DNA of 61,910 nucleotides from Syntrophaceae bacterium UBA1163 (lineage in GTDB: Bacteria; Desulfobacterota; BSN033; UBA1163): NCBI GenBank assembly GCA_002311635.1, contig DBZJ01000244.1:5486-67395 (forward strand), given 5' to 3'. A model generated the notes under the pieces. That model was not told the DNA's origin and made no database searches. It saw only the letters and a list, made by a program, of their open reading frames with translations. Below, piece by piece: positions 43,140 to 51,693 of the stretch. The translations under genes were made by a program, and so were the position numbers. The first letter of the stretch is position 1; every line of letters begins with the position of its first letter.

Positions 43140-43582
43140 GGGCTTTCTCCTCTCTCCCAATTTGAGGGAGGCGACCGGTAAGTGCCCCGTAAGCCCCGCC
43201 TTGTAGGCGGGGTCAAGGGGGCACAATCAAAACGATATTTCTTCCCCGGGAAGCCGCGGCCTGTGGCCGGGAAGCTTCATTATCCAATCCTCTCGAGGGG
43301 CAGGGGACATCACATTCTGACCGACGCCCCGAGCGAAAAAGCGGATAATGCGGAACCGAGGACTTTCTCGGTGCAAGACATCGTCCCCTCTACCGCCAAT
43401 GCTCTAATTTTATGAATCGATTGCCCAAAAGAACGGGTATTTTTAAGGGCGTGAGGAATAAGAATACTAAATTATAAAACCCCAGGGAAAAATCTGTCAA
43501 GGCTTGTGAAGAATTGACATGGGCTCCTGAAGCACGGGAACGCTTTCAACCGGGAAAGGGCTTCCCTTTTCAGCAGCCTGTC
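43140..43582. other. Intergenic region with several hairpins between metV-2 and metF-2
   Basis: About 440 bases with no gene. It contains CCCCGCCT-TGT-AGGCGGGG (near 43195-43213), CATTATCC (43278) pairing with GGATAATG (43343), and ACCGAG-6 nt-CTCGGT (43355-43372). On the minus strand this would be a structured leader of metF copy 2. No known riboswitch was recognised. Confidence 0.45.
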
Positions 43583-44257
43583 TCATTTCGCATATCTCTT
43601 CTTATAGGCTTCCTGAACGAGGGTTCCCTGAGTTTGATTTCGCCATTCCCTTGCGGGTTTCAGCCTCAGAATGTTCTCCAGCCTGTTTTGTTCCTTCAGG
43701 CGTTTATGGATCTCAAACCAGGCGCAAGGAGTATCCTTGCTCACTTCGCATTTACCCTCCCGAGAAGTTCCTCCGCAGGGGCCGTTGAAGAGACTTTTGG
43801 CGCACCTTGTAACAGGGCATATTCCTCCTGTTTCTCCCAAGACGCACTCACGGCACGTCCTGCAATTCTCCTCGAACCACCCGATATCCCGGTCGACGCC
43901 GACGAAAACGGTGTTCAAAGCGGGAAACACCGGTTTTTGAGGGTATCGGTCGGCAAGGAATTGGACCCCGGCTCCACAAGCCATGGACAACAAGCCATCA
44001 TATTCTTTTACGATCTCGTCCAGCTCCGAGAAGAAATCGGCATTGCACTGTCGCTCAATGGTGAACCCATCCACCCGAGACGAGGCTCCCTCCTGCTTGA
44101 AGGCGTTCTGGAGTTCCTCATTTAAGAGTCCGACTTCTCTTTGACCGCCGGCCATGCAGATGGATGTACAACCCCCGCAACCCACATTCAGAACCTTCTT
44201 GAAGCTCTTGATCATTTCCTTGATCTCGTCAAAAGGTTTTCTTTCCCCAACAATCAT
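43583..44257 (-). CDS. metV: MetV-type methylene-THF reductase C-terminal protein (copy 2)
   Basis: 224 residues from ATG 44257 (GGAGGAAG upstream). Same Cys pattern as copy 1: V-G-C-G-G-C-T-S-I-C, S-M-A-C-G-A-G, E-N-C-R-T-C-R-E-C-V, G-G-I-C-P-V-T-R-C-A-K and N-G-P-C-G-G-T. The two copies are clearly homologous but diverged. It lies 19 bases after the tetraheme cytochrome gene and about 440 bases before metF copy 2. Confidence 0.87.
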   Translation of the reverse strand: MIVGERKPFDEIKEMIKSFKKVLNVGCGGCTSICMAGGQREVGLLNEELQNAFKQEGASSRVDGFTIERQCNADFFSELDEIVKEYDGLLSMACGAGVQFLADRYPQKPVFPALNTVFVGVDRDIGWFEENCRTCRECVLGETGGICPVTRCAKSLFNGPCGGTSREGKCEVSKDTPCAWFEIHKRLKEQNRLENILRLKPAREWRNQTQGTLVQEAYKKRYAK

Positions 44258-44276
44258 TTTTCTTCCTCCGGCTACG

Positions 44277-44684
44277 CTATTTTCGTATATGACATTCCCC
44301 ACAGTACCGGGGACCTGTCTTCTTCTTTTCTTTCTCGTATTTTGTGTGACAGCCGACGCATTGATTGTGAAAGGCCTGTTCGAGATTGGCTTGGGATTTC
44401 GGACCATGACAGGCAGAGCAACGGATGCCCTTATTTCCTTCCTCGAGTTTACTTTCGTCCAGAACGTTTTTCCCGTTTTCGTAGATGTGATGGCAGTCCT
44501 TACAGGACAAGCCTGCTTCCACGTGGCGGTTGTGAGGAAAGCTCACCGGGGGTCTCGTTGTCTTCCCGGAGATGGCCGAAAGATCCAATATCATCTTATC
44601 CGGCTGTGCGTTGACGGGAGAGTGGCTTAACATCAGGAGAGCAGCAAACGCGATCATCCAGAGGCTACAGCCGGTCCATTTCAT
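44277..44684 (-). CDS. Exported tetraheme cytochrome c (c3/c7-like)
   Basis: 135 residues from ATG 44684 (AAGGAGAAAGG upstream). Signal peptide about 1-26 (cleavage near V-N-A-Q). Four CXXCH heme motifs start at Cys61, Cys89, Cys109 and Cys128; extra His residues (H51, H54, H106) are candidate sixth ligands. The S-F-P-H-N-R-H start of the mature domain is typical of class III cytochromes. Periplasmic electron carrier, encoded just after a ferredoxin and a cytochrome b, so the three probably form a route across the membrane. Confidence 0.88.
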   Translation of the reverse strand: MKWTGCSLWMIAFAALLMLSHSPVNAQPDKMILDLSAISGKTTRPPVSFPHNRHVEAGLSCKDCHHIYENGKNVLDESKLEEGNKGIRCSACHGPKSQANLEQAFHNQCVGCHTKYEKEKKKTGPRYCGECHIRK

Positions 44685-44715
44685 ACCCTTTCTCCTTCGC
44701 AAATTTCCCTCCGTA

Positions 44716-45117
44716 TTACAACCAGCTCTCCGACGAAACCTCATCCAGCTGAGGATAGACATCCTGGGACCTGAGGATGCTTCTGGCAAAGGCAATCATG
44801 CTCGGGATATGAATCCCAATGGGGCAATAACAACGGCCGCAAAGCACACAGTTTCTCCAGACAATGCCCTTCATCTCCGTCAAAAGCTTCCGGTCTACCT
44901 TACCGTTTTTTCTGTATAATTTGCCCAAGGAATTGATCGCCTTATATGAGGGCATGTATTGCGGATCCTTATGGTGCTCCATGTATAAAAAACAGCTTTC
45001 GGCACAAAGGCTGCAATGGGCACAGTAGGACAAAAATCGTTTCATTTTGCCCTTTTTCCGGCTGAGCATCCCTTGGATCTGTTTTGTGTCGACTGGTTTC
45101 AATTCCTGATGAGACAT
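44716..45117 (-). CDS. HdrC/TmcB-like dicluster ferredoxin
   Basis: 133 residues from ATG 45117 (GGAG six bases upstream). First cluster Cys32-x2-Cys35-x2-Cys38-x3-Cys42. The second motif is C-V-L-C-G-R-C-Y-C-P, where only one residue separates the third and fourth Cys instead of three. No membrane segment. Placed between a NarI-like cytochrome b and a periplasmic tetraheme cytochrome, it probably sits on the cytoplasmic face as the soluble end of that redox module. Confidence 0.78.
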   Translation of the reverse strand: MSHQELKPVDTKQIQGMLSRKKGKMKRFLSYCAHCSLCAESCFLYMEHHKDPQYMPSYKAINSLGKLYRKNGKVDRKLLTEMKGIVWRNCVLCGRCYCPIGIHIPSMIAFARSILRSQDVYPQLDEVSSESWL

Positions 45118-45147
45118 AGTGTTCTCCATGCCGCAAGATTCTTTCCG

Positions 45148-45807
45148 TTACCAGGCCCGGGCTCCCCTTGCGAAACTGTATTCGGTTCCGATCAGGAATC
45201 GATAGAGAAAGAAAAAGAGCATGTGGCCGAGTTTCGTAAACGGGATCGTGATAAGCATGACCACTCCCGACAGAATGTGGATGGTCATCACCGTGCGATA
45301 ATCAAACCACTGGTGGTATGCGAAGTACCCCGTCAGAAAGGGGGCCACCGCGATAAGCAGGACGAGATAGTCATAGGCCGTCGTGATGGCCCGAACGCGG
45401 GCGAGGAATAATCGCCGGCCGAGGAAAAAGGCCGCACAGACGATAACGACGACGGTTAAGACGTCGGTGACAGATTCGCGCAAGCTCCAAAAGCTAAGAC
45501 CCCAGGATTGGCTCAGGAGCATATTATGGCCGAGCAGAAAAAGAGGCACCCCGATCAAAAAGACGTGGAAAACGGAAGTCATGACTGTCACAACGGGATA
45601 GGTTTTCCAGAGGGTTCCGTTAAGGGATGCCAGGCAGGAAGTGACCCACTGTCCCGGTGTTTTCTTTTGCGACTTTATTTCCAGGGGAGGGTAAGCCCAT
45701 TCTTTTTTCCTGGTCAATCTGAAAAATTGGATAAAATGGAATATCAGCCCTAGAACAAACACAACAAAAGCAATCGATATCAGCTGTCCCCGAATAAAAG
45801 CCAACAT
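45148..45807 (-). CDS. NarI/TmcC-like membrane cytochrome b subunit
   Basis: 219 residues with about five membrane helices (about 7-27, 72-95, 112-132, 142-162, 178-198). His residues suited to heme b ligation lie in the second (S-V-F-H-V-F-L-I-G) and last (I-H-I-L-S-G) helices, as in the NarI family. It would exchange quinol or electrons between the ferredoxin and the cytochrome c encoded downstream. GGAGAGATCC precedes the ATG. Confidence 0.82.
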   Translation of the reverse strand: MLAFIRGQLISIAFVVFVLGLIFHFIQFFRLTRKKEWAYPPLEIKSQKKTPGQWVTSCLASLNGTLWKTYPVVTVMTSVFHVFLIGVPLFLLGHNMLLSQSWGLSFWSLRESVTDVLTVVVIVCAAFFLGRRLFLARVRAITTAYDYLVLLIAVAPFLTGYFAYHQWFDYRTVMTIHILSGVVMLITIPFTKLGHMLFFFLYRFLIGTEYSFARGARAW

Positions 45808-45886
45808 GGATCTCTCCTCATTCTCAGTCTTTCTCCGCCGTCACCCTTCGTGTGCCTTCCGAGTTTCGGGAGGCTAATTTAACTGC

Positions 45887-46804
45887 CTAAACTTGAGGCC
45901 TGGGTATCAACTTAGCCCGTTCCGCAATTTCTGGAACCCTGTGTTCCCATTCAATGGCCATCAGATGAACGCCACGAACCCCCTTCATCTCTTTCAATTC
46001 TTCGATTTGTTCAACGCAGAGTTTGATTCCTTCTTCTGAGGCTTTTTTGGCATTTACAATTCGATCAATGATCTCATCGGGGATGATGATGCCGGAGACG
46101 TTCTTGGCCATATACCGGGCCATACCTCCTGATTTCAGAGGAGTGACTCCCGCCAGAATATTGACCTTCTCGGTCAGTCCCATATCGTCGGCCTGTTTCA
46201 TCCACTCTCGGAACCTTTTCATGTCGTAGATACACTGGGTCTGGATGAAATCGGCACCCGCCGCGACCTTTTTCGCCAAACGGTGCACCCTGAATTCGAA
46301 AGGTTCGGCAAAGGGGTTGGCTGCAGCGCCGATGAATAACTGCGGGGCCCCATCAATGTCATCCCCGTTCAGAAATTTCTTGTTGTCCCTCATCCCTTTG
46401 ACCATGTTGATCAGCTGGATGGAGTCGATGTCGAACACGCCTTTTGTCAAAGGGTGATTGCCAAATTGTTGGTGGTCACCCGAAAGGCAGAGCATATTTC
46501 GAATGCCATGAGCGTAAGCTCCCAGGATATCGCTCTGCATGGCGATGCGGTTACGATCGCGGCAGACCATCTGGTAGTTGGGTTCCAAACCTTCCTGGAT
46601 GGCAATCAAGCCAGCCGCCCAACTTGCCATTCGTACGACAGCCGTCTGGTTGTCTGTGATGTTCACCGCATCCGTGATCCCCTTTAGATAATTTGCTTTT
46701 TTCTTGATCGCCTCCACATTGGCTCCTTGGGGTGGGCCGAGTTCACCGGTGAAGGCAAAATGTCCAGCTGCAAGGACCCTCTCGAGACGGCTTCCTGATT
46801 TCAT
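45887..46804 (-). CDS. metF: Methylenetetrahydrofolate reductase, MetF-type (copy 3)
   Basis: 305 residues from ATG 46804 (GAGGAAG upstream). Very similar to copy 1: E-L-G-P-P-Q-G-A, V-N-I-T-D-N-Q-T-A-V-V-R-M, Q-M-V-C-R-D-R-N-R-I-A-M-Q-S-D-I-L-G, F-I-Q-T-Q-C-I-Y and the identical ending P-R-P-Q-V. It follows acsE and the acs genes, and no metV lies directly beside it. Copies 1 and 3 look like a duplication within the cluster. Confidence 0.9.
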   Translation of the reverse strand: MKSGSRLERVLAAGHFAFTGELGPPQGANVEAIKKKANYLKGITDAVNITDNQTAVVRMASWAAGLIAIQEGLEPNYQMVCRDRNRIAMQSDILGAYAHGIRNMLCLSGDHQQFGNHPLTKGVFDIDSIQLINMVKGMRDNKKFLNGDDIDGAPQLFIGAAANPFAEPFEFRVHRLAKKVAAGADFIQTQCIYDMKRFREWMKQADDMGLTEKVNILAGVTPLKSGGMARYMAKNVSGIIIPDEIIDRIVNAKKASEEGIKLCVEQIEELKEMKGVRGVHLMAIEWEHRVPEIAERAKLIPRPQV

Positions 46805-46827
46805 AGGCACTTCCTCATTGAAACGAA

Positions 46828-46910
46828 ATAGAATTTTTGAATTCAGGGATTTTGGAATTTAAGGATTCATGAAGACCATCCATTTTCGCAATCCCTCAAT
46901 TCCTATATGG
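46828..46910. repeat. Foldback of GAATTT-type words
   Basis: Left arm GAATTTTT, GAATTCAGG, GATTTTGG, AATTTAAGG; right arm AATCCCTC, AATTCC. Period about 8-9. It lies between acsE and metF copy 3. Confidence 0.5.
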
Positions 46911-46930
46911 CGGATGCTAAAACTCAGTGA

Positions 46931-47833
46931 TTACAGTTCCAGCCATGAATCGGAGTAAAGCGTCTTGGCAATCAAGACCCTGGTGGTCTTCGCATAATCG
47001 GCCTGTTCTTTACTCAGCTTCTTGAGATCAACTTCTTCTCCGTCCATGACCCGGAAGACGAGTTTTCTGAGATCCTCTCTTCCCCCCGAAGCAAATTTCT
47101 TCAGATCTTCGTCAAAGGCATCGACGATGGCCGAGGCCATCCCATATCGTTCGAGCATCATCATATAAGTTTGATTGAGGATGGGCCTCAGGTGTTCCGG
47201 AGCTCCATTCGAAACATTCGAAAGACCGCAGGTGGATCTCATCCCGGGGAGCACTTCTTGGAGATCCTTGAACATCTTCATAAACTCGATACAACTCGGA
47301 ACCTGAACCTGGCTCTGCGGGCTGGTCACCGGAGTGACAATGGGATCCATCCAGACATCTTCGCCTGGGATCCCGAATTCTAAGCATTTTTGCATTAACT
47401 CCGCTGCCAGGACTCCTCTCTCGTCTGCATCCCGGGGAAGGCCCGAGGGACCCCAGAGAAGAGCAACAATTCCCGCATTGTGTTTTTGTGCGATGGGGAA
47501 CTTGGCGTCCATGCTTTCGGGGCGGGCCATGATCGAATTGATCACAGCCTTTCCTTTCTTGTTCTTGTAAACCTTGAGCCCGGCTTCGATGGCTTCCGTA
47601 TTGATCGTATCGAGGTAAAGAGGCGTATCCACCACCTCCTGGACGACCTTGACGATCCACTCCATCAACTCTCCTCCGCCCTTTCGGGCAGGTCCGAGGT
47701 TGATATCGATGAAATCGACCCCCACCTTAGCCTCCGCCAGGGCCAACTCCTGGATAGGCTTGGGATCTCTGTCCTTCATGGCAGTTCCAATCTTCTTGAC
47801 CATCACATTCAGGTTTTCGCCAACACGTAACAT
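46931..47833 (-). CDS. acsE: Methyl-THF:corrinoid iron-sulfur protein methyltransferase
   Basis: 300 residues. It transfers the methyl group between methyl-THF and the cobalamin of the corrinoid protein AcsCD. The pterin-binding TIM-barrel motifs are visible: G-V-D-F-I-D-I-N-L-G-P-A-R, T-P-L-Y-L-D-T-I-N, A-V-I-N-S-I, D-P-I-V-T-P-V and C-G-L-S-N-V-S-N-G. It is about 40 residues longer than Moorella AcsE, the extra part being a C-terminal tail. AAGGAGGAAAATC precedes the ATG. It lies directly after acsC. Confidence 0.9.
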   Translation of the reverse strand: MLRVGENLNVMVKKIGTAMKDRDPKPIQELALAEAKVGVDFIDINLGPARKGGGELMEWIVKVVQEVVDTPLYLDTINTEAIEAGLKVYKNKKGKAVINSIMARPESMDAKFPIAQKHNAGIVALLWGPSGLPRDADERGVLAAELMQKCLEFGIPGEDVWMDPIVTPVTSPQSQVQVPSCIEFMKMFKDLQEVLPGMRSTCGLSNVSNGAPEHLRPILNQTYMMMLERYGMASAIVDAFDEDLKKFASGGREDLRKLVFRVMDGEEVDLKKLSKEQADYAKTTRVLIAKTLYSDSWLEL

Positions 47834-47859
47834 GATTTTCCTCCTTCTTCAGAAAAAAT

Positions 47860-47930
47860 GTGACCGTGTCTTGTGTCGGCAATCAAGGAACATCCACGGA
47901 CACGAAAAACCGACACGGACACGAACGGTT
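47860..47930. repeat. Foldback of GTGTCC-type words
   Basis: Left GTGACCGTGTC, TTGTGTCGG; right CCGACACGGACACG, ACGG. Third site of the GTGTCC word family, between acsC and acsE. Confidence 0.7.
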
Positions 47931-49273
47931 TATCCCATCTTCAAAAAGGCGGGTATGTGAGCTGCTTCCCTGGGTCCGATCTTGACTTCCCAGTCCTTAC
48001 CCAGCTCTTCTTCGAGGTCGCCGCTTACGGCTGCAACCGCTCCGGGGATGACCACCCGACGATGCTTGACTTTCTCGGTGATGCCACTCTTTTTGATGAA
48101 TGCGCCGATTGCATCGCCCACGAACTTTCCTGCGGCCCAGGCGGTCAGAACCGACAGCCCTTCGGTATCCATCACCAAAAGCCAGCTCGGCACCCGACTC
48201 GATTCAACCTCACCGGAGACGATAAAATAGGTGAGAGAGAAGTTGGTCGTGATGAGCACTGGAGAAGCGTCTGTCGGGGTGCCAATGGGGTAGATTCCTT
48301 GTTGCATCATCATGGGCCGCTGAGGGTCGGTATAAATATTCAGCCGTTCCACGAGAAGGGGAAAGACGCTTTCGCCCTGGAAGTCCGAGAGAACGATGAT
48401 ACCTGCATATTTCGATACAAAGGTTGCTGCAATCAAGGCCTCTTTCATCGGATCTTTCGTCATTTCACAAGGGAAGGTAATGGTTGGGAATCCGAGGGAG
48501 CGGCTTTTTTGGATGAGGGCTGCCCGGCGGATATAGATTTGGTCCTCAAAGGCTTTGCGAAGGGTCCTTGATCCGGAATCAAGGACCAGGTCTTTTAAGC
48601 CTGCGGCGGTTAGTTTGTCAGAAAGTGCGAGCAATGCATCAAGATTGTCGGCTTTGACCGCCAGCGGACATTTGTTTTCTTTGGCAAGATTGGCCAAGGC
48701 ATCGCTATTGCCGTCGGTTGCCGCGTAAATCAACGGGACACGATCCGCGCAGGCCTTCACGCCTGCCGTCAAGGCATCCACCTTGGCGCTCATCAGGATG
48801 AGGGCTGCATCGGTTTCACCTTTTACCTTTTTGATCAAGGCTTCGAATTTTCCGGGGTCGCCTGATTCGTTCTTGACCGCGATCAACTCCGGCCGCAAGG
48901 TCAGACCGACCCTTTCGTATTTCAATTCCTTGAATCGCTTCAAGCGGGCAGTGACCTCTGCCTCCGGCATGGTATCACTGATCAGAATAGCAATACCAGG
49001 TTTGTTGACAAAGGTCTTTTCATGACGGAACAAAACCGTTTCTCCACCGACCTTGACCACATTTTCACCCGCGCCAATGGCAAGGGGTCGAATCGGCGGC
49101 GCCGCGGCTTCAGAGAGCATGGCTTTTGCCTCCTCAGACACATAGGGACAGGAGGCCAATTCTGCTTTTCCGGCAGCCAGGTTCATGGCAAAAGCGAGAC
49201 AGGTTGGAACGCCGCACTCCTTACAGTTGGTTTTAGGTAATAGCTTAAAGATTTGGATCCCTGTCATTCCCAT
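47930..49273 (-). CDS. acsC: Corrinoid iron-sulfur protein, large subunit
   Basis: 447 residues from ATG 49273 (AAGGAG upstream). N-terminal [4Fe-4S] site with Cys17, Cys20, Cys25 and Cys42, then a TIM barrel and a C-terminal cobalamin-binding domain (T-N-F-S-L-T-Y-F-I-V-S-G-E-V, V-L-T-A-W-A-A-G-K-F). It forms the methyl-carrying corrinoid protein with AcsD, taking the methyl from AcsE and giving it to the acetyl-CoA synthase AcsB. Length and Cys spacing are normal for the family. Confidence 0.93.
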   Translation of the reverse strand: MGMTGIQIFKLLPKTNCKECGVPTCLAFAMNLAAGKAELASCPYVSEEAKAMLSEAAAPPIRPLAIGAGENVVKVGGETVLFRHEKTFVNKPGIAILISDTMPEAEVTARLKRFKELKYERVGLTLRPELIAVKNESGDPGKFEALIKKVKGETDAALILMSAKVDALTAGVKACADRVPLIYAATDGNSDALANLAKENKCPLAVKADNLDALLALSDKLTAAGLKDLVLDSGSRTLRKAFEDQIYIRRAALIQKSRSLGFPTITFPCEMTKDPMKEALIAATFVSKYAGIIVLSDFQGESVFPLLVERLNIYTDPQRPMMMQQGIYPIGTPTDASPVLITTNFSLTYFIVSGEVESSRVPSWLLVMDTEGLSVLTAWAAGKFVGDAIGAFIKKSGITEKVKHRRVVIPGAVAAVSGDLEEELGKDWEVKIGPREAAHIPAFLKMG

Positions 49274-49295
49274 GATAGTCGCTCCTTTCCAATTT

Positions 49296-49380
49296 CGCAT
49301 AGCGCATAGAGCATGGCGCATAGCGAACTTCTCGTAATAAGGATTTAACGCTATGCGCTCTGCGCTTAGCGCTTTGCTTC
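49296..49380. repeat. Foldback of 7-nt words, CGCATAG type
   Basis: Left arm CGCATAG, CGCATAG, AGCATGG, CGCATAG, CGAACTT. Right arm CGCTATG, CGCTCTG, CGCTTAG, CGCTTTG. Exact heptad spacing on both arms. It fills the acsB-acsC gap. Confidence 0.78.
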
Positions 49381-49382
49381 AA

Positions 49383-51590
49383 TTATCCGAGAATCGGATC
49401 CATTGAGAGGGCCGGATGATTCTTCTCGGTCAGGAAGGGAAGAATTTCCTCTTCCGTCACCCCAATGGTTTCATCTGCAATCATATCCAGTAGGTTTGGA
49501 ATGCCGATCTCTTGAGCTCGTTTCTTCAACCGTTCTCCAATCTCTTCTTTGAGGATTTTGGGTATCCAGACCAGTCTTTTGAGACCGCCATCTCCGACTA
49601 ACCACTTTCTCTGAGTAATATTGTATTTACTGTGGCCCACAAACCCCGGTGTCACCGCGCCGCCACCGACAGAACCTGCCAGAGTGGTGAACTTCATTCC
49701 GCATGGGGTCATTCCTGTAAAATCCCGATTAACGGTCATCACCCCATTGCACATCGGAAGCACAGCGGCAATGCATTCGCAACAACCGCAGGTGGTCATC
49801 GGATCGTAAACTAGGCTATAGAAATTGTAGTGATCGATTTTCTGACGGGAGGCCTTGAACACGAATTCGTCGACTCCCTTCCACCGGCCAAGCTTTGTAT
49901 CGATCATCTCTCCCTTCTGGACGGGTTGATTCGGCCCGGTGGGATTGATTTCAAACGCAGCTTTGCAGTCCATCCAGTTGTAAGCACCGCAGAGCCCGGT
50001 CCTTTCCGGACTGATGACACAGACATGGTTGGGTGCAAAGGATTGACAAAGCGTGCAGGAGTAGAAAATGTCCGTGGTCTCGTCGGTCATTCCTTCGATG
50101 CGGGCATCTCGTTTTCTGTAGACGTCTCTTGCTTTGGCAAGCATTTCGTCCACTTTTTCTTTATCCGTATAGACTTTGACCTGGACTTTGTCGAAGATGG
50201 CTCCAAAGTCCTGATGGAACTTTGCATGGAGAATCTTACCGAGATGGGAGAGACGAAATCCTTTTTCCACCGATCCCTTACCGACTCTTAACCAGGCGAT
50301 GTCCCTTTGACCAATATGCATGATCCCCTGGGCATAGTTGATGAGATGGTGGATTTGTCTCTCCAGAATTGGCTCGAAATCCTCCTGCATCTGTCGGCCT
50401 GCGACTTCCGCGACAATCGCGAGGGGGAGTTGACCGGGTGGTTTTATCTTATCCAAATCAGGACCGATCACATCGACCTTTCCGTCCTCAACCTCATCCA
50501 TGTTCTTGGAAGTCACCCATTCCACGGCATGGGTTCGTCCCCCGCCACACTCCAGGTAGATATCCTCTCCCCTGACCCGCTCGCCTTCGAAGGCGGGACC
50601 GTAAGAGACCGGGATGGGAACAGAAGCGACGGTCACCTTCAATCCTCTCACCTCGACGGCCCTCTGGACGATCTGATCGTGGGGGATGTTGGAGACCACG
50701 TGTTCGTATGTACAGATGCCGGAAGGTAGAACCTCCGGAATGGGGGTATCTGCGATCGTCGGGAACCCCCAATTGATGGCGCCCGCGGCATTGGCATACC
50801 ACTCATCGTTGACATATCCCAAGGGCATGACAAAGGCGAAGGTTCGGTCCTTGTTGTAAATCAAATTCTTTCGAAAATCTCCGGGTTTGATACCGCCAAA
50901 GGCCATGGCGACCCGGCAGGCAAACCCCATGGCAAACACCGCGGCGCTGATATCCGGTCCAAAGGAGACGAGACGGGTAGGCCATCCGATCTGAACACCT
51001 GCCTCGACCAACTGTTGGGAGAAACGCTTGCCTTCGTTCTCCGCGCACATGAAGATATAGAGGTTCTTCTCCTGAAGTTCGATGGCAATTTTTTTAGCTA
51101 CTTCCGGCGAGGGCGCGGCGCCTGCGATCGCAGCAAATCCGGGCGCTGTTCCGTCCACGAATTCAACGCCACGTTTGCGGAAGATCACATCGTCGGCCGC
51201 TCCCAGCCAGATATTCTCGGGCAGGGGGTCTTCCTGTTTCGTGTAAAAGTTGGGGGTTTCCAGGTACCGGATGGACTCGATGATCTCCTCCGCAAAGAAA
51301 GTGGCCATTCCCGCGTCGAGGGCAGGTGCCAGGTAGGGAAGGGCGACCTTTTCTTTCACGAGGGGGGGTAGCAAGGTCCGGCAACGATCTAACACCGGCT
51401 TCATATCCGCTATCTTCTGGACGGGGATTCCGAGGATCGCATAGATCACGGGGAGATAGTAAGCCGTGTTTGGAAAACCCACCTCCTGGTCCGGTCCCCA
51501 TTTCTTAAGGGCCTCCTGATATTTCGTTTCGGCCCTTTCCACAATCTTATGAGCGCCTCTGATGGCAGCAGATGCAATGATCTTTGACAC
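49383..51590 (-). CDS. acsB: Acetyl-CoA synthase (CODH/ACS subunit)
   Basis: 735 residues, matching the bacterial AcsB length. It condenses CO, the methyl group and CoA to acetyl-CoA at the A-cluster. The cluster ligands are all present: Cys512, Cys515, Cys524 and Cys534 for the [4Fe-4S] part, and the C-G-C motif at 601-603 for the distal nickel, each offset by six from the Moorella numbering. The N-terminal CODH-docking domain is also present, unlike the shorter archaeal form. GTG start with GGAGG eight bases upstream. Confidence 0.95.
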   Translation of the reverse strand: MSKIIASAAIRGAHKIVERAETKYQEALKKWGPDQEVGFPNTAYYLPVIYAILGIPVQKIADMKPVLDRCRTLLPPLVKEKVALPYLAPALDAGMATFFAEEIIESIRYLETPNFYTKQEDPLPENIWLGAADDVIFRKRGVEFVDGTAPGFAAIAGAAPSPEVAKKIAIELQEKNLYIFMCAENEGKRFSQQLVEAGVQIGWPTRLVSFGPDISAAVFAMGFACRVAMAFGGIKPGDFRKNLIYNKDRTFAFVMPLGYVNDEWYANAAGAINWGFPTIADTPIPEVLPSGICTYEHVVSNIPHDQIVQRAVEVRGLKVTVASVPIPVSYGPAFEGERVRGEDIYLECGGGRTHAVEWVTSKNMDEVEDGKVDVIGPDLDKIKPPGQLPLAIVAEVAGRQMQEDFEPILERQIHHLINYAQGIMHIGQRDIAWLRVGKGSVEKGFRLSHLGKILHAKFHQDFGAIFDKVQVKVYTDKEKVDEMLAKARDVYRKRDARIEGMTDETTDIFYSCTLCQSFAPNHVCVISPERTGLCGAYNWMDCKAAFEINPTGPNQPVQKGEMIDTKLGRWKGVDEFVFKASRQKIDHYNFYSLVYDPMTTCGCCECIAAVLPMCNGVMTVNRDFTGMTPCGMKFTTLAGSVGGGAVTPGFVGHSKYNITQRKWLVGDGGLKRLVWIPKILKEEIGERLKKRAQEIGIPNLLDMIADETIGVTEEEILPFLTEKNHPALSMDPILG

Positions 51591-51613
51591 GTTCTATTCC
51601 TCCTTCCATGATT

Positions 51614-51682
51614 CGTGACCGTGTCCGTTATCCGTGTCCGTTTTTTTTATCACGGACACGCGACACGGGGCACGGACACGTT
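51614..51682. repeat. Foldback of GTGTCC-type words
   Basis: Left arm GTGACC, GTGTCC, GTTATCC, GTGTCC; eight Ts in the loop; right arm CACGGA, CACGCGA, CACGGGG, CACGGA, CACG. It lies between the CODH and acsB genes. Confidence 0.75.
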
Positions 51683-51693
51683 ATTTTTGAATC

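Noticed and set aside
43140..43582. Cobalamin riboswitch in the leader of metF-2
   Set aside because: The conserved B12-box and core motifs could not be found; only generic stems are visible.
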